Of a DNA stretch of 64,000 bases, positions 25,546 through 34,550 are shown one piece after another. The stretch comes from Bombella sp. ESL0385 (lineage in GTDB: Bacteria; Pseudomonadota; Alphaproteobacteria; Acetobacterales; Acetobacteraceae). The first letter of the stretch is position 1, and each line of letters begins with the position of its first letter. A program made the translations under genes and the position numbers. A model generated the notes under the pieces. The model was not told the DNA's origin, searched no databases, and saw only the letters and a list, made by a program, of their open reading frames with translations. The DNA is taken from contig NZ_WNIJ01000001.1 in NCBI RefSeq assembly GCF_009725755.1, positions 682,001 to 746,000 on the forward strand. The letters are read 5' to 3'.

Positions 25546-28023
25546 GTGCGCCGTCATCTTCTTTTATCGTCTGTTGTGATGTCTGTTGGCTTGGGGGGCG
25601 CGTCTGCTTTTGCACAGACAAAGCCGCAGAAGCCTGCTTTAGCACATGGAACAGCAGGCAAGAAGCTGGCGTCCTCTATGGCTGCGCATCCGGCAAAGAA
25701 GGGGGCTGCGCCTGCCCAGCAGGCGGGGGTTCATGCTGCTCCAGCTCATCATAAGCCGAAATATGTTTCCGCAAAAGGCGTGCAGACGCTCTCTGTTCAT
25801 GCAGGGCATGTTAGCCGCGCGGCAGAGATGGTGGTGCCGAAAAGCGTGATGAAGCAATATGTCCCCGGTACCAGCCCGTATAAGGCGTTGGACCGTATGC
25901 CGGGGGTTAGTTTTACCTCGACTGACCCTTTCGGTGTGGATAGTTTTGGGGCCAATCTTTACGTCCGTGGTTTCTTTATGAATCAGCTAGGCGTAACGCT
26001 TGATGGCATCCCGCTAAATGACCAGACCTATCAATCGGTTAATGGGTTGAGCTTGGCCTCTGCTATCATCCCTGATGATATTGATAGCATCACTATGTCC
26101 CAAGGTGGGGGTGGGGTGGATGTCCCCTCGACCAACACGCTGGGCGGGACAATTCGTTTTACCTCAAGCGACCCGGCCGATAAATTGGGGGGGAAGGTTA
26201 GCCAAGCTTTTGGGAGCTATGGCTCCTATCGGACTTATGCTCGGTTTGATTCTGGACGGCTGAATGAGTCGGGGACGAAGTTTTACACCTCTTATGCGCG
26301 TACAGATGAGGGAATGTGGGAAGGGAAGGGTGATCAGTTCCTCCAACAAGTGAATGCGAAGTTAGTGCAACCTGTTGGTGAGCGTAGCAAAATCTCTGCT
26401 TTTTTTGACTGGACAGACCTGCAACAGCAAAATTACCCAGACCTCTCTTTGGGGATGATTCATAATCTGGGATGGCGTGTGCCTCATCTCTATCCTGATT
26501 ACAAAAAAGCCTATCAATGGGCGCAGCAATGCAATAGTAGCCCGAATAATTTTCTCGCTTATCCGGGGTCTAATGGGCAGGTCAATGCGTGCCAAATGCC
26601 GTATTATGACGGGGGGCAGCGTGAGACGAACTTTTTAGGTGGGTTGAACTTCGATTTCGCATTAACTGACCATCTCACATGGCACACAACTGTTTATGGG
26701 CATGGGCAGTCGGGTAATTATAGTTACACAGCCGCCGCCTCTGCTGCTTCGACCGACCCGGACCTCCAAGTAGCAACACCTAATGGTGTACCGCTTTATC
26801 AAGAGGTGTGGAAGAATAGCCAGCAGCGTTTTGGGGTTAATAGTAGCCTGCAATATCGTATTGCTCATCATAAAATTGAGACCGGTATTTGGTATGAGAA
26901 TAATAACCAAACAGCAGGTTTATATAATTACCTAGAGCCAGAATTAGGGGCGGGGAATCCTGTTAAAGCCGTTGGGCCATATAATGTGTATGGCCCAGCT
27001 GACCGGGTATATAACTTCCGCTGGCGTACCAATGTGGTGCAGACGCATCTACAGGATATTTATAGCATCACGCGTAATTTGACGCTGACAGCGGGCTTCC
27101 GTTCTCTTATCTCCCAGACATCTGGTGGTGGGCATGAGAATGATAATTCATGGGCTGCGCTGGATGCAGGGGGGCTGCCTGCTGGCTCCTTACATGCGAC
27201 AGGGGCATTTTTGCCGCATTTCAATCTTGATTGGCGGGTGAATCGCCATCATGAGTTCTATATTGATGTCTCTAAGAATATGCGTGCTTATGAGGTCTCC
27301 GGTACAGGGGTGGCAAACTCCCTCTTTTCCGTCCCGAATCAGCAGGAGTTCCTACGGCAAAAGGCGCAGAGCAAGCCTGCAAGAGCATGGACCTATCTAG
27401 GGGGGTATCGTTTTACGACCTCCATTGTGCAGCTAGATGCTACCGTTTATCACTCCACCTTAATGCACGAGCTTCTCGCTGGGGCACGCGGGACGATGTT
27501 TAACCCGATCTCTGAGGAGTTTGACTTCGGGCGTATCTCTATGACGGGGGCGAATGGGAGTATTGCCATCCGTCCATTGCCGGGCTTGGTGATTACCAAT
27601 ACGCTTAGCTATAATAGGGGGCGATATGAGCGTAATATTACCTCTAGCGCGGGGAATTATTATCCGCTCAAAGGTAAGAGCATCGCTAATTACCCAACAT
27701 GGATGTATAAAGCCTCTATTGCCTATACATGGCATGGATTGAACGCGCATCTTGATGCGAATTATTTCGGCCGGCGTTATTATAGCTTTATGAATGATAC
27801 CTCTATTGGTGGTTATTGGCTGGCCAATACAGGGGCTAGCTATACGTTTAAGAAACTGGCTGGCGTGCGTGATGTTACAGTGAGTTTTAACGTCTATAAC
27901 CTCTTAAATACAAAATATATTGCCATGATGGGTGAGAATAATAACCCACCTGTAGGGGATTATCAGTCCCTAGAGCGTGGGGCCACGCGGGAATATTTCG
28001 GGACGATTAGCGCAGCGTTTTAA
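25546..28023 (+). CDS. TonB-dependent outer-membrane receptor
   Basis: Outer-membrane active transporter, about 825 residues, probably for iron chelates or another scarce nutrient. A signal peptide (LLLSSVVMSVGLGGASAFAQ) is followed by an unusual Ala/Lys/His-rich low-complexity segment of about 70 residues, then a plug domain (MPGVSFTSTDPFG, NLYVRGF, VTLDGIPLNDQ, NTLGGTIRF) and a 22-strand barrel ending FGTISAAF with a terminal Phe. No clear TonB box is visible. GTG 25546 has AGGGA upstream at 10 bases; GTG 25501 would add 15 residues and has no ribosome binding site. No regulator or periplasmic binding gene is adjacent. Confidence 0.88.
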   Translation: MRRHLLLSSVVMSVGLGGASAFAQTKPQKPALAHGTAGKKLASSMAAHPAKKGAAPAQQAGVHAAPAHHKPKYVSAKGVQTLSVHAGHVSRAAEMVVPKSVMKQYVPGTSPYKALDRMPGVSFTSTDPFGVDSFGANLYVRGFFMNQLGVTLDGIPLNDQTYQSVNGLSLASAIIPDDIDSITMSQGGGGVDVPSTNTLGGTIRFTSSDPADKLGGKVSQAFGSYGSYRTYARFDSGRLNESGTKFYTSYARTDEGMWEGKGDQFLQQVNAKLVQPVGERSKISAFFDWTDLQQQNYPDLSLGMIHNLGWRVPHLYPDYKKAYQWAQQCNSSPNNFLAYPGSNGQVNACQMPYYDGGQRETNFLGGLNFDFALTDHLTWHTTVYGHGQSGNYSYTAAASAASTDPDLQVATPNGVPLYQEVWKNSQQRFGVNSSLQYRIAHHKIETGIWYENNNQTAGLYNYLEPELGAGNPVKAVGPYNVYGPADRVYNFRWRTNVVQTHLQDIYSITRNLTLTAGFRSLISQTSGGGHENDNSWAALDAGGLPAGSLHATGAFLPHFNLDWRVNRHHEFYIDVSKNMRAYEVSGTGVANSLFSVPNQQEFLRQKAQSKPARAWTYLGGYRFTTSIVQLDATVYHSTLMHELLAGARGTMFNPISEEFDFGRISMTGANGSIAIRPLPGLVITNTLSYNRGRYERNITSSAGNYYPLKGKSIANYPTWMYKASIAYTWHGLNAHLDANYFGRRYYSFMNDTSIGGYWLANTGASYTFKKLAGVRDVTVSFNVYNLLNTKYIAMMGENNNPPVGDYQSLERGATREYFGTISAAF

Positions 28024-28029
28024 GGGGAA

Positions 28030-28059
28030 GGTCCAGCCTGTATTATGAGAGGCTGGACC
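28030..28059. terminator. Strong hairpin between convergent genes
   Basis: GGTCCAGCCT (28030-28039) pairs exactly with AGGCTGGACC (28050-28059), ten pairs with a ten-base loop, directly between the stops of the TonB-dependent receptor and the DUF815 gene. T-runs are short on both sides, so it may end transcription poorly or simply protect 3' ends. Confidence 0.55.
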
Positions 28060-28066
28060 GATTGTG

Positions 28067-28942
28067 CTAGCGTTGTGCTGTTGCAAGCTCTGCAGCAAGG
28101 GCGGTTATAAACTGAGCGGCGACCCGGCCAGAGCGGCTTCCTCGTTGGATAGCCCATTGGAGGGCACGGCGGTGGAGGTCCTCCTGAGCGATGGGGAGGT
28201 GCCTTTCTGCGGCATAAGCATCAATGATGCTGAGATAATGCTCCTGCGTTGCCCCATACAGGCCAATCCAGAGGCCGAAGCGGTCGGAGAGGGAGAGTTT
28301 TTCCTCAATCGCTTCCCCCGGATTGATGGCATCTCCGGCTTCATTATCAATCATATGACGAGGCATGAGATGGCGGCGGTTAGAGGTTGCATAGACCAAT
28401 ACATGCTCTGGCCTGCCTGCAATGCCACCATCTAGGATGGATTTGAGCGATTTATAATCGGCATCTTGTGCCTCAAAGGAGAGGTCATCACAAAAGAGGA
28501 TGACCCGGCGGGTGCTACAGCGCAATAGGGCGAGAAGCTGCGGGAGAGTGTGGAGGTCATCGCGGGGGATTTCGATGAGGGCGAGGGGAGGCTGGCCTGC
28601 CTTGCGCTGCTCCTCATTCACCCGGAGAAGGCAAGCTTTGACGAGGGAGGATTTCCCCATCCCGCGCGCACCCCATAGCATGACATTATTTGCCGCTAAG
28701 CCTTGGGCAAAAAAGCGCGTATTGGCCAGCACTTTTTGCATTTGCTGGTCGATCCCTTTTAACAAAGAGAGTGGGACGGTCTGCATAGCTTTAAGTGGTT
28801 GTAGGTTGGCTGTTGTGCCTTGCCAGAGGAAGATGTCGCTGCGTTCATCCTCTAATACGGCAGGGTCTGCTGGGGGTGGGGCGATGCGCTCCAAACTCTC
28901 GGCGATGCGGGTTAAAAGGGGGAGGAATGCAGCGGAAGGCAT
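28067..28942 (-). CDS. DUF815 AAA-type ATPase
   Basis: Cytoplasmic P-loop ATPase of the DUF815 family, 291 residues, function unknown. Walker A is GARGMGKSSLVK and Walker B LFCDDLSFE; later ATSNRRHLMPRH provides the sensor 1 Asn and SDRFGLWIG an arginine finger region typical of AAA proteins. It is a broadly conserved family in proteobacteria. In alphaproteobacteria it is often found near yajC, which here is its divergent neighbour, 88 bases away. Confidence 0.88.
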   Translation of the reverse strand: MPSAAFLPLLTRIAESLERIAPPPADPAVLEDERSDIFLWQGTTANLQPLKAMQTVPLSLLKGIDQQMQKVLANTRFFAQGLAANNVMLWGARGMGKSSLVKACLLRVNEEQRKAGQPPLALIEIPRDDLHTLPQLLALLRCSTRRVILFCDDLSFEAQDADYKSLKSILDGGIAGRPEHVLVYATSNRRHLMPRHMIDNEAGDAINPGEAIEEKLSLSDRFGLWIGLYGATQEHYLSIIDAYAAERHLPIAQEDLHRRALQWAIQRGSRSGRVAAQFITALAAELATAQR

Positions 28943-29030
28943 GGTCTTTTCCTAGAATGAAGGTTGACGTGTGGTGTCGGCACTATATGGTCGCCAAGCG
29001 TTTCTCCCTAAGATGGAACTAAACTGACTT

Positions 29031-29381
29031 ATGAACAATCTTCTTTTCTCTACAGCCTATGCGGCTGATGCAGCAGCTAGCCCGTTTAGTGCAGCGGGAT
29101 TGGTGCAATTTGCTCCAATCCTTTTGGTGTGTGTTGTGTTCTATTTCTTGCTGATTCGCCCTCAGCAAAAACGCCAGCAGAAGCTGCGTGAGGAGCAAAG
29201 CAATTTGCGCCGTGGTGACCGCATCGTGACCTCGGGCGGCATTGTGGGGACTGTGCAAGCAACCCGTGATGATTCGCAGGAAGTGGATGTGGAGATTGCC
29301 CCCGGTGTGAAGGTGAAGGTCATCCGCAGCACGATTAACACCGTCCTTTCACGCGAAGGCAAAGCGGCTAACGATTCATAA
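29031..29381 (+). CDS. yajC: Preprotein translocase subunit YajC
   Basis: Small inner-membrane protein that associates with SecDF and YidC. A single membrane helix (about residues 24-44, FAPILLVCVVFYFLLIRPQQKR) is followed by a basic stretch and a small SH3-like cytoplasmic domain (RRGDRIVTSGGIVGTV). The 116 residues are typical. secD and secF, which usually follow, are not here: a terminator ends the transcript and sodB lies opposite. Confidence 0.95.
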   Translation: MNNLLFSTAYAADAAASPFSAAGLVQFAPILLVCVVFYFLLIRPQQKRQQKLREEQSNLRRGDRIVTSGGIVGTVQATRDDSQEVDVEIAPGVKVKVIRSTINTVLSREGKAANDS

Positions 29382-29407
29382 TCGTTATAAACGATGCCCT
29401 AAAGAAC

Positions 29408-29441
29408 CCCCGCCACGAGTAATCATGGCGGGGTTTCTTTT
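29408..29441 (+). terminator. Intrinsic terminator after yajC
   Basis: CCCCGCCA (29408-29415) pairs with TGGCGGGG (29426-29433) around a ten-base loop, followed by TTTCTTTT. It lies between convergent yajC and sodB and may also act weakly on sodB. Confidence 0.82.
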
Positions 29442-29464
29442 ATAGATGCCGTGGGGCAGGAGGT

Positions 29465-30073
29465 TTAGGCCCCTTTAAGGCAGGCCTCGGCATAGTCGTA
29501 ATTAGCGAGCTTATCGAGGAAGTTTGTCACATAATCAGGGCGGCGATTGCGGAAGTCCAGATAATAGGAATGTTCCCACACATCTAGCCCAAGGAGTGTA
29601 CGCCCTTCATCCTCGGAGAGGGGGTTGGCGGCATTAGCGGTTTTGGTAACCTTCAGCTTGCCATCAGAGCCTAAAACCAGCCACGCCCAGCCGGAGCCGA
29701 ACTGCGTTGTTGCGGCTTGTTTAAAGGCGGCCTTAAAAGCATCGACAGAGCCGAAATCCTCAACCAGCTTCTTCTCTAACGCACCGGGGATGCGCCCGCC
29801 TTTAGGGCTGAGGCAGTTCCAGAAGATGATGTGGTTCCAATGCTGGCCAGCATTATTAAAGACTGGGGTGAGGGCGGAATCTGTATGGGAGAGGGCGATA
29901 ATTTCCTCAAGGGATTTACCAGCAAGTTCTGGTTTACTTTCAATAAACCCATTAAGGGCCGTAACATAGGCTTGATGATGTTTACCGTGATGCAGCTCCA
30001 GCGTTTCTTGGCACATGCCAGCAGCAGCCAAAGCATTTTCCGCATAGGGGAGTTTGGGGAGCTCAAAAGCCAT
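29465..30073 (-). CDS. sodB: Superoxide dismutase, Fe type
   Basis: Cytoplasmic enzyme that turns superoxide into peroxide and oxygen. At 202 residues all metal ligands are present: His28 (LELHHGKHHQ), His81 (QHWNHIIFW), and Asp and His of DVWEHSYYLD. The Gln in NNAGQHW is the position that marks the iron form, while Mn enzymes have Gly there. It converges on yajC across a terminator. Confidence 0.95.
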   Translation of the reverse strand: MAFELPKLPYAENALAAAGMCQETLELHHGKHHQAYVTALNGFIESKPELAGKSLEEIIALSHTDSALTPVFNNAGQHWNHIIFWNCLSPKGGRIPGALEKKLVEDFGSVDAFKAAFKQAATTQFGSGWAWLVLGSDGKLKVTKTANAANPLSEDEGRTLLGLDVWEHSYYLDFRNRRPDYVTNFLDKLANYDYAEACLKGA

Positions 30074-30241
30074 TGTGAATCTTCCTTACTTATAGGAGAG
30101 GGGAGGCACGGAGTACCGACCCCCTCATGACGTCCCTTTAGCTATGGCGGCGGTGCGGGAACGTCAAGGGAGCGAGAGGAGAGATGGGCAAAAAAAGAGT
30201 AAAATGGTCCAAATAATCTTATAATTGAGAAATCGTATCAA

Positions 30242-30272
30242 AAAAGCCCCGCTCTAGCAGGGCGGGGCTTTT
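30242..30272 (-). terminator. Intrinsic terminator after the NYN-domain gene
   Basis: AAAAGCCCCGC (30242-30252) and GCGGGGCTTTT (30262-30272) are exact complements around a nine-base loop; on the minus strand the hairpin runs into T-rich sequence. It is 14 bases after the stop of the NYN gene. Confidence 0.82.
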
Positions 30273-30285
30273 AGGGAGGGGAGAA

Positions 30286-30894
30286 TTATTCCCCATCATC
30301 ATAATCATCATCGACATCAGCAGGATGACGAATAGGCGGGCGGGAGCGGTTATCGGCATTGCGGCGGGTGAAATGATGGGCAATATCCGCCAACTCTACA
30401 AAATGGTCGGTCTGGCGGCGGAGGTCATCACCAATCATTGGGGGGGTGGTTTTAACGGAGGAGATGACTGTCACACGGACACCACAAGCTTGCACCGCCT
30501 CTACAGCACGGCGAAGGTCGGAATCGCCACTGATGATGACGATGTGGTCCAACCGTGGGGCCTGCTCGATAAGGTCCACAGCCAGCTCGACATTCATATT
30601 CCCTTTGATGCGGCGTTGGCCAGATTGGTTGGTGAACTCCCGTGCTGTTTTAGTGACGAGATGGTAGCCATTATAAGCAAGCCAATCTGTCAAGGGGCGT
30701 AGGGGGGAGTAATCCTCTGTCTCTGGCATAGCAGCGTAATAAAAGGCGCGTTGAAAGGCTGATTGCTGCTCAAACAAATCCCGCAGTGCTAGGAAGTCCA
30801 CCTCAAAGCCAAGATTGCGGGCTGCATGGTGGAGGCTGGCCCCGTTGATGAAAAGTGACGTGCGATCGTTTTTGCGTAGCAGAAGGTTAGACAT
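30286..30894 (-). CDS. NYN-domain (LabA/DUF88) putative ribonuclease
   Basis: Predicted PIN-like metal-dependent nuclease of the NYN family, 202 residues. Conserved acidic residues are visible in LFINGASLHHAA (Asn in place of the usual first Asp), GNMNVELAVDLIE (Asp) and IISGDSDLRRAVE (Asp-Ser-Asp). The C-terminus is an acidic tail DVDDDYDDGE. Family members act on RNA, but no substrate is known for this group. The replacement at the first acidic site is worth noting. ATG 30894 is preferred over GTG 30903. It is divergent from rpoZ. Confidence 0.85.
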   Translation of the reverse strand: MSNLLLRKNDRTSLFINGASLHHAARNLGFEVDFLALRDLFEQQSAFQRAFYYAAMPETEDYSPLRPLTDWLAYNGYHLVTKTAREFTNQSGQRRIKGNMNVELAVDLIEQAPRLDHIVIISGDSDLRRAVEAVQACGVRVTVISSVKTTPPMIGDDLRRQTDHFVELADIAHHFTRRNADNRSRPPIRHPADVDDDYDDGE

Positions 30895-31261
30895 ATAGCT
30901 CACTATAGGATTTTAAGTTGATGGGGTTATGCTAGGAGGAACGTCCTGTTTGCTCAGGTTTAGACCGTCAAATACTCTTGGCTTATGTGGTGGTAAACAC
31001 CTTTTTCTTTCCCTGCTCCATAAATGGCTTTTGTGATGATGTAGCATCATCTGTGGTAAAGGCATGCCGCATGGAGGACAGGACAGCCCCTATGCCCCTT
31101 CTTACAGCTTTACGTTGCATCAATAAAGAGATTTATGATAGTTGCTCGCACAGATTGTGCGATAGGTGGGTGTGATGCCATTCTTTTCGTGCTAGGCTGG
31201 GGCGGCTTTGCGAGAGAGCAAAGTCTGCTCGGTGTGATATTACAGGGGGAGAGCCAGTTTT
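30895..31261. other. Gene-free interval with short perfect hairpins upstream of rpoZ
   Basis: About 370 bases without a credible gene. GATGATG (31035-31041) pairs with CATCATC (31045-31051) around TAG, and TCGCACA (31146-31152) with TGTGCGA (31156-31162) around GAT; GGTG-GTAAA-CACC near 30990 is followed by a T-run. I see no consensus promoter and no tRNA or SRP RNA signature. It must contain the promoters of the NYN gene and rpoZ and could hold a small RNA. Confidence 0.4.
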
Positions 31262-31627
31262 ATGGCACGTGTGACCGTAGAGGATTGCATTGAGAAGGTT
31301 TCAAACCGTTTTGACCTCGTATTGCTGGCTGCTCAGCGGGCGCGTGGTCTCTCCCGTGGGGAGGAGTTACAGGTCCCACGCGATAATGATAAAAATACTG
31401 TTGTAGCCCTGCGTGAAATTGCGGAGGACCATGTCAGCCTTGAAGGGCTGAAGAATGGGATTGTCCGCTCCATGGGCCATCAGCCAGAAGTTGAGCCTTC
31501 GGATGAGGAAGTGCTAGATTTGATCCCAACAGACCAGAATATCTTTGGTTTGCAGGATGTCTCCGCTGAGGAAGAAGCCGCTAATATGGCTGCTGATGAA
31601 GCTGGTTCTGGCCGGAGACGTCGCTAA
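31262..31627 (+). CDS. rpoZ: RNA polymerase omega subunit
   Basis: Smallest RNA polymerase subunit; helps assembly of beta-prime and forms part of the ppGpp site, which links it to the alarmone enzyme encoded next. [28 protein letters not shown] is the family N-terminus (given here in part), with the ALREIAE helix after it. At 121 residues it has a longer acidic C-terminal tail than E. coli omega. The order rpoZ-rsh is common in alphaproteobacteria. Confidence 0.95.
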   Translation: MARVTVEDCIEKVSNRFDLVLLAAQRARGLSRGEELQVPRDNDKNTVVALREIAEDHVSLEGLKNGIVRSMGHQPEVEPSDEEVLDLIPTDQNIFGLQDVSAEEEAANMAADEAGSGRRRR

Positions 31628-31724
31628 TCTTTAAAAGACCGCCTCCTCTGTAAGCGGGGGAGGGGGTTGTTCTCGCACTGTTCTCCCAATTAGGGGGCTA
31701 GCGGGATGGAATGGAGGCGGGGTC

Positions 31725-34046
31725 GTGGGTGGTGAGTCGTTGCTTTCATCTGGAGGTTCAGAGGGAAAAACGGGTGAGACGGCCAACCCCGCGCCTAAAG
31801 ACTTTTATCCGCCTATTCATGGTCTGTTAGAGCGTATTCGGCAATATGATGCTTATGCCGACCTTGCCCAGATAGAAAAAGCCTATGACCTAGCGGCAAA
31901 AGCACATGAGGGGCAATGCCGTGATAATGGCGACCCTTACATCACGCACCCTATCGCCGTAGCGAATATTTTGGCGGGGTTTCATATGGACCCTGTCTCC
32001 ATCATGGTGGGTTTGCTCCATGATACGGTGGAGGATACGGGCGTTACGCTGGAGAGCTTAACGCAGCAATTTGGTAAAGATGTTGCTGCTATTGTGGATG
32101 GCGTAACCAAGCTTACGCGTTTGGAGCTGCAATCCGACCGGACAAAACAAGCAGAGAACTTCCGTAAGCTCGTTTTGGCGATGTCGCGCGATATTCGTGT
32201 CCTCATCGTCAAATTGGCCGATAGGCTGCATAATATGCGGACCTTGCATTATGTGCAGCGGACGGATCGCCGCCAGCGTATTGCGCGTGAGACGTTGGAT
32301 ATTTACGCTCCCCTTGCCGAGCGCATCGGTATGGACCGCGTTAAGACAGAATTGCAGGATGTCGCTTTTGCGAATCTGGAGCCTGATGCTGATGCGACTA
32401 TTCGCGCCCGGTTGAATTATCTGCGTGGCCAAGGCGCGGATATGATTGAGCAAATACGTTGTGAGTTGCTCACTCTTTGTAAAGAAGCTGGGGTAGAGGG
32501 GGCGGAGGTTGTTGGCCGAGAAAAGACGCCTTATTCCATCTGGGAGAAGATGAAGCGGCGTAATGTCGCCTTTGAGCAGCTCTCGGATATTATGGCCTTT
32601 CGTATCCTCGTGCCTACGCGGGAGGCATGTTATGCGGCCCTGGGGGCTGTGCATGGGGCTTACCCGATGATTGCCGGGCGGTTTAAGGATTATATCTCCA
32701 CGCCGAAAACAAACGGTTATCAATCCTTGCATACAGGGGTGACGCTTTACCGCCCTCATAGCCAAAAGATTGAAGTGCAAATCCGCACGCCAGAGATGCA
32801 CGACCTTGCCGAAAATGGCGTGGCCTCGCATTGGAGCTATAAAGATGGCTCTAACCCGAGTGAATATGAAACGGCTGTCTTGTCTGAGACCTTCGGGGCT
32901 TACACGCGTAAGCTGCGTTGGGTGCAAGATTTGTTGGATATTTTGGAGGATAGCCAAGGCCCTGATGAGTTCTTAGAGAATACGAAGTTAGAGCTTTATC
33001 AAGACCAAGTCTTTTGCTTTACCCCCAAAGGGCAGCTTATCTCTCTCCCGCGTGGGGCGACCCCGGTGGATTTTGCCTATGCGGTGCATAGCCAGATAGG
33101 GGATCGCTGCGTTGGGGCTAAGGTGAATGGTAGGCTCGTCCCGCTAAAGCATATTTTGCAAAATGGGGACCAAATCGACATCATGACCGCACGGGGGGGC
33201 ACACCTTCACCCTCGTGGGAGCGGTTTGTCGTTACCGGCAAAGCGCGGGCGCGTGTACGGCGGTTTGTTGCTCTCCAACAGCGGCAGAATAATGTAGAAA
33301 ATGGCCGTGGTGCGGTGGCGCGGGCCTTCCGTCAAAAAGGGGTGGATGGCTCTGAAAAGGTGTTGGAGGGTATTTTAGGCACCTTAAAGCAGAATAGCCT
33401 TACAGATTTATACGGGGCTGTTGGGGCGGGTCATATAGACCCGAAAGATGTTGTTGGGGCGGCATATCCCGAGCTTTCCCGCCAAGGGCGCGCCCCGCGG
33501 ATTGTCCCCGGCTTATCTCCGCGTTTGGAGGAGCGGTTAGGCCAGCGGCCTGCACCACCCAAACCCCTTAATAGCCATGATAGCCCCTTGATTGAGGGCA
33601 TCGGGAGTGGGATTGAGATTAATTTCGCGGGGTGTTGTCGCCCTCTGCCGGGGGACCGGATTGTCGGGATTATTGCGCCCTCAAAAGGGGTGACGGTGCA
33701 TCGGCGGAAATGTCATAATCTCAGCATGTTCTCCGACATGCCGGAGCGTTTTTTGGAGATTTCGTGGAGCGATGAGGCTATGGGGCGTGTCGGGCGGGAT
33801 GCCCCCCGCTATATGGCGCGGCTCTCTGTTGTGGCAGGGAGTGACCCGGCTGTTCTTGCGGCTCTTACCAATCTCGCAACGCGGCATGAGGCGAGTGTGG
33901 TGAATTTGCGGATTGTGAATCGTCAGCTCGATTTTATGGAGATTTTGGTGGATTTGGAGGTCCGTAATAAAGGCCATCTTGCCACGGTATTAGCGAGTTT
34001 CCGCTCCGAGAAAGGCGTCCTCCAAGCAGAGCGGACGAAGGGATAA
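31725..34046 (+). CDS. rsh: RelA/SpoT homologue, bifunctional (p)ppGpp synthetase/hydrolase
   Basis: Makes and destroys the starvation signal (p)ppGpp. Domains in 773 residues: HD hydrolase (about 55-200, HPIAVA and LLHDTVEDT intact), synthetase (about 260-375, RFKDYISTPKTNGYQSLHT and VQIRT intact), TGS (about 420-485), a zinc-finger-like region with INFAGCCRPLPGD, and a C-terminal ACT domain. Both catalytic sites look intact, as expected for the single Rsh of alphaproteobacteria. GTG 31725 follows GGAGG seven bases upstream. acpS follows after five bases. Confidence 0.95.
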   Translation: MGGESLLSSGGSEGKTGETANPAPKDFYPPIHGLLERIRQYDAYADLAQIEKAYDLAAKAHEGQCRDNGDPYITHPIAVANILAGFHMDPVSIMVGLLHDTVEDTGVTLESLTQQFGKDVAAIVDGVTKLTRLELQSDRTKQAENFRKLVLAMSRDIRVLIVKLADRLHNMRTLHYVQRTDRRQRIARETLDIYAPLAERIGMDRVKTELQDVAFANLEPDADATIRARLNYLRGQGADMIEQIRCELLTLCKEAGVEGAEVVGREKTPYSIWEKMKRRNVAFEQLSDIMAFRILVPTREACYAALGAVHGAYPMIAGRFKDYISTPKTNGYQSLHTGVTLYRPHSQKIEVQIRTPEMHDLAENGVASHWSYKDGSNPSEYETAVLSETFGAYTRKLRWVQDLLDILEDSQGPDEFLENTKLELYQDQVFCFTPKGQLISLPRGATPVDFAYAVHSQIGDRCVGAKVNGRLVPLKHILQNGDQIDIMTARGGTPSPSWERFVVTGKARARVRRFVALQQRQNNVENGRGAVARAFRQKGVDGSEKVLEGILGTLKQNSLTDLYGAVGAGHIDPKDVVGAAYPELSRQGRAPRIVPGLSPRLEERLGQRPAPPKPLNSHDSPLIEGIGSGIEINFAGCCRPLPGDRIVGIIAPSKGVTVHRRKCHNLSMFSDMPERFLEISWSDEAMGRVGRDAPRYMARLSVVAGSDPAVLAALTNLATRHEASVVNLRIVNRQLDFMEILVDLEVRNKGHLATVLASFRSEKGVLQAERTKG

Positions 34047-34051
34047 CCCGT

Positions 34052-34483
34052 ATGATTTTGGGCATTGGGGTGGATGTCTGCGCCATAGCGCGGATAGAGG
34101 GAGCCTTGGCGCGGCATGGGGAGGCGTTTTTGCAGCGTGTTTTTACGCCAGCGGAGCAATCTTACATACGCAGCCTCGCCCCTACGGCCCAAGCGGGGGC
34201 TTGTGCCAAGCGTTGGGCAGCAAAGGAGGCTTGTGCTAAAGCTTTGGGGACAGGCTTTGCCGAGGGCGTGCAGATGCAGGATATAGCCGTGGAGCGTAAC
34301 GCGAAGGGTGCGCCGCTTATGAGTCTCTCTGGTAAGGCTGCGGCTCTTTTGCAAAAGCGTACGCCAGCGGGTCATTATGCTGAGATTTTGGTGAGTATGA
34401 GTGATGATGCCCCTCTCGCAATGGCACAGGTTTTGATACAGCTTGTCCCTATAGGTGATGTAGAGAAAAGCGCAGCACGGTAA
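34052..34483 (+). CDS. acpS: Holo-[acyl-carrier-protein] synthase
   Basis: Attaches 4'-phosphopantetheine to acyl carrier protein. GIGVDVCAIARIE near the N-terminus carries the metal-binding Asp, FTPAEQSYI and AKRWAAKEACAKALGTG the catalytic Glu. The 143 residues are slightly longer than E. coli AcpS because of a C-terminal extension. It follows rsh and precedes lepB, a common alphaproteobacterial order. Confidence 0.94.
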   Translation: MILGIGVDVCAIARIEGALARHGEAFLQRVFTPAEQSYIRSLAPTAQAGACAKRWAAKEACAKALGTGFAEGVQMQDIAVERNAKGAPLMSLSGKAAALLQKRTPAGHYAEILVSMSDDAPLAMAQVLIQLVPIGDVEKSAAR

Positions 34484-34550
34484 ATTAACGCATGACCCCA
34501 CAGGCCAAGCAGGCTATGCCGGGTGGGTTAGATTTAGGATATAGAGAGAT

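Noticed and set aside
30978-31175. A 65-codon open frame between the NYN gene and rpoZ.
   Set aside because: No ribosome binding site, no recognisable sequence pattern and unusual composition; the region is more likely non-coding.
32058-32957. A 299-codon open frame antisense to the RelA/SpoT homologue.
   Set aside because: Shadow of a well-supported gene; no start signals and no family features.
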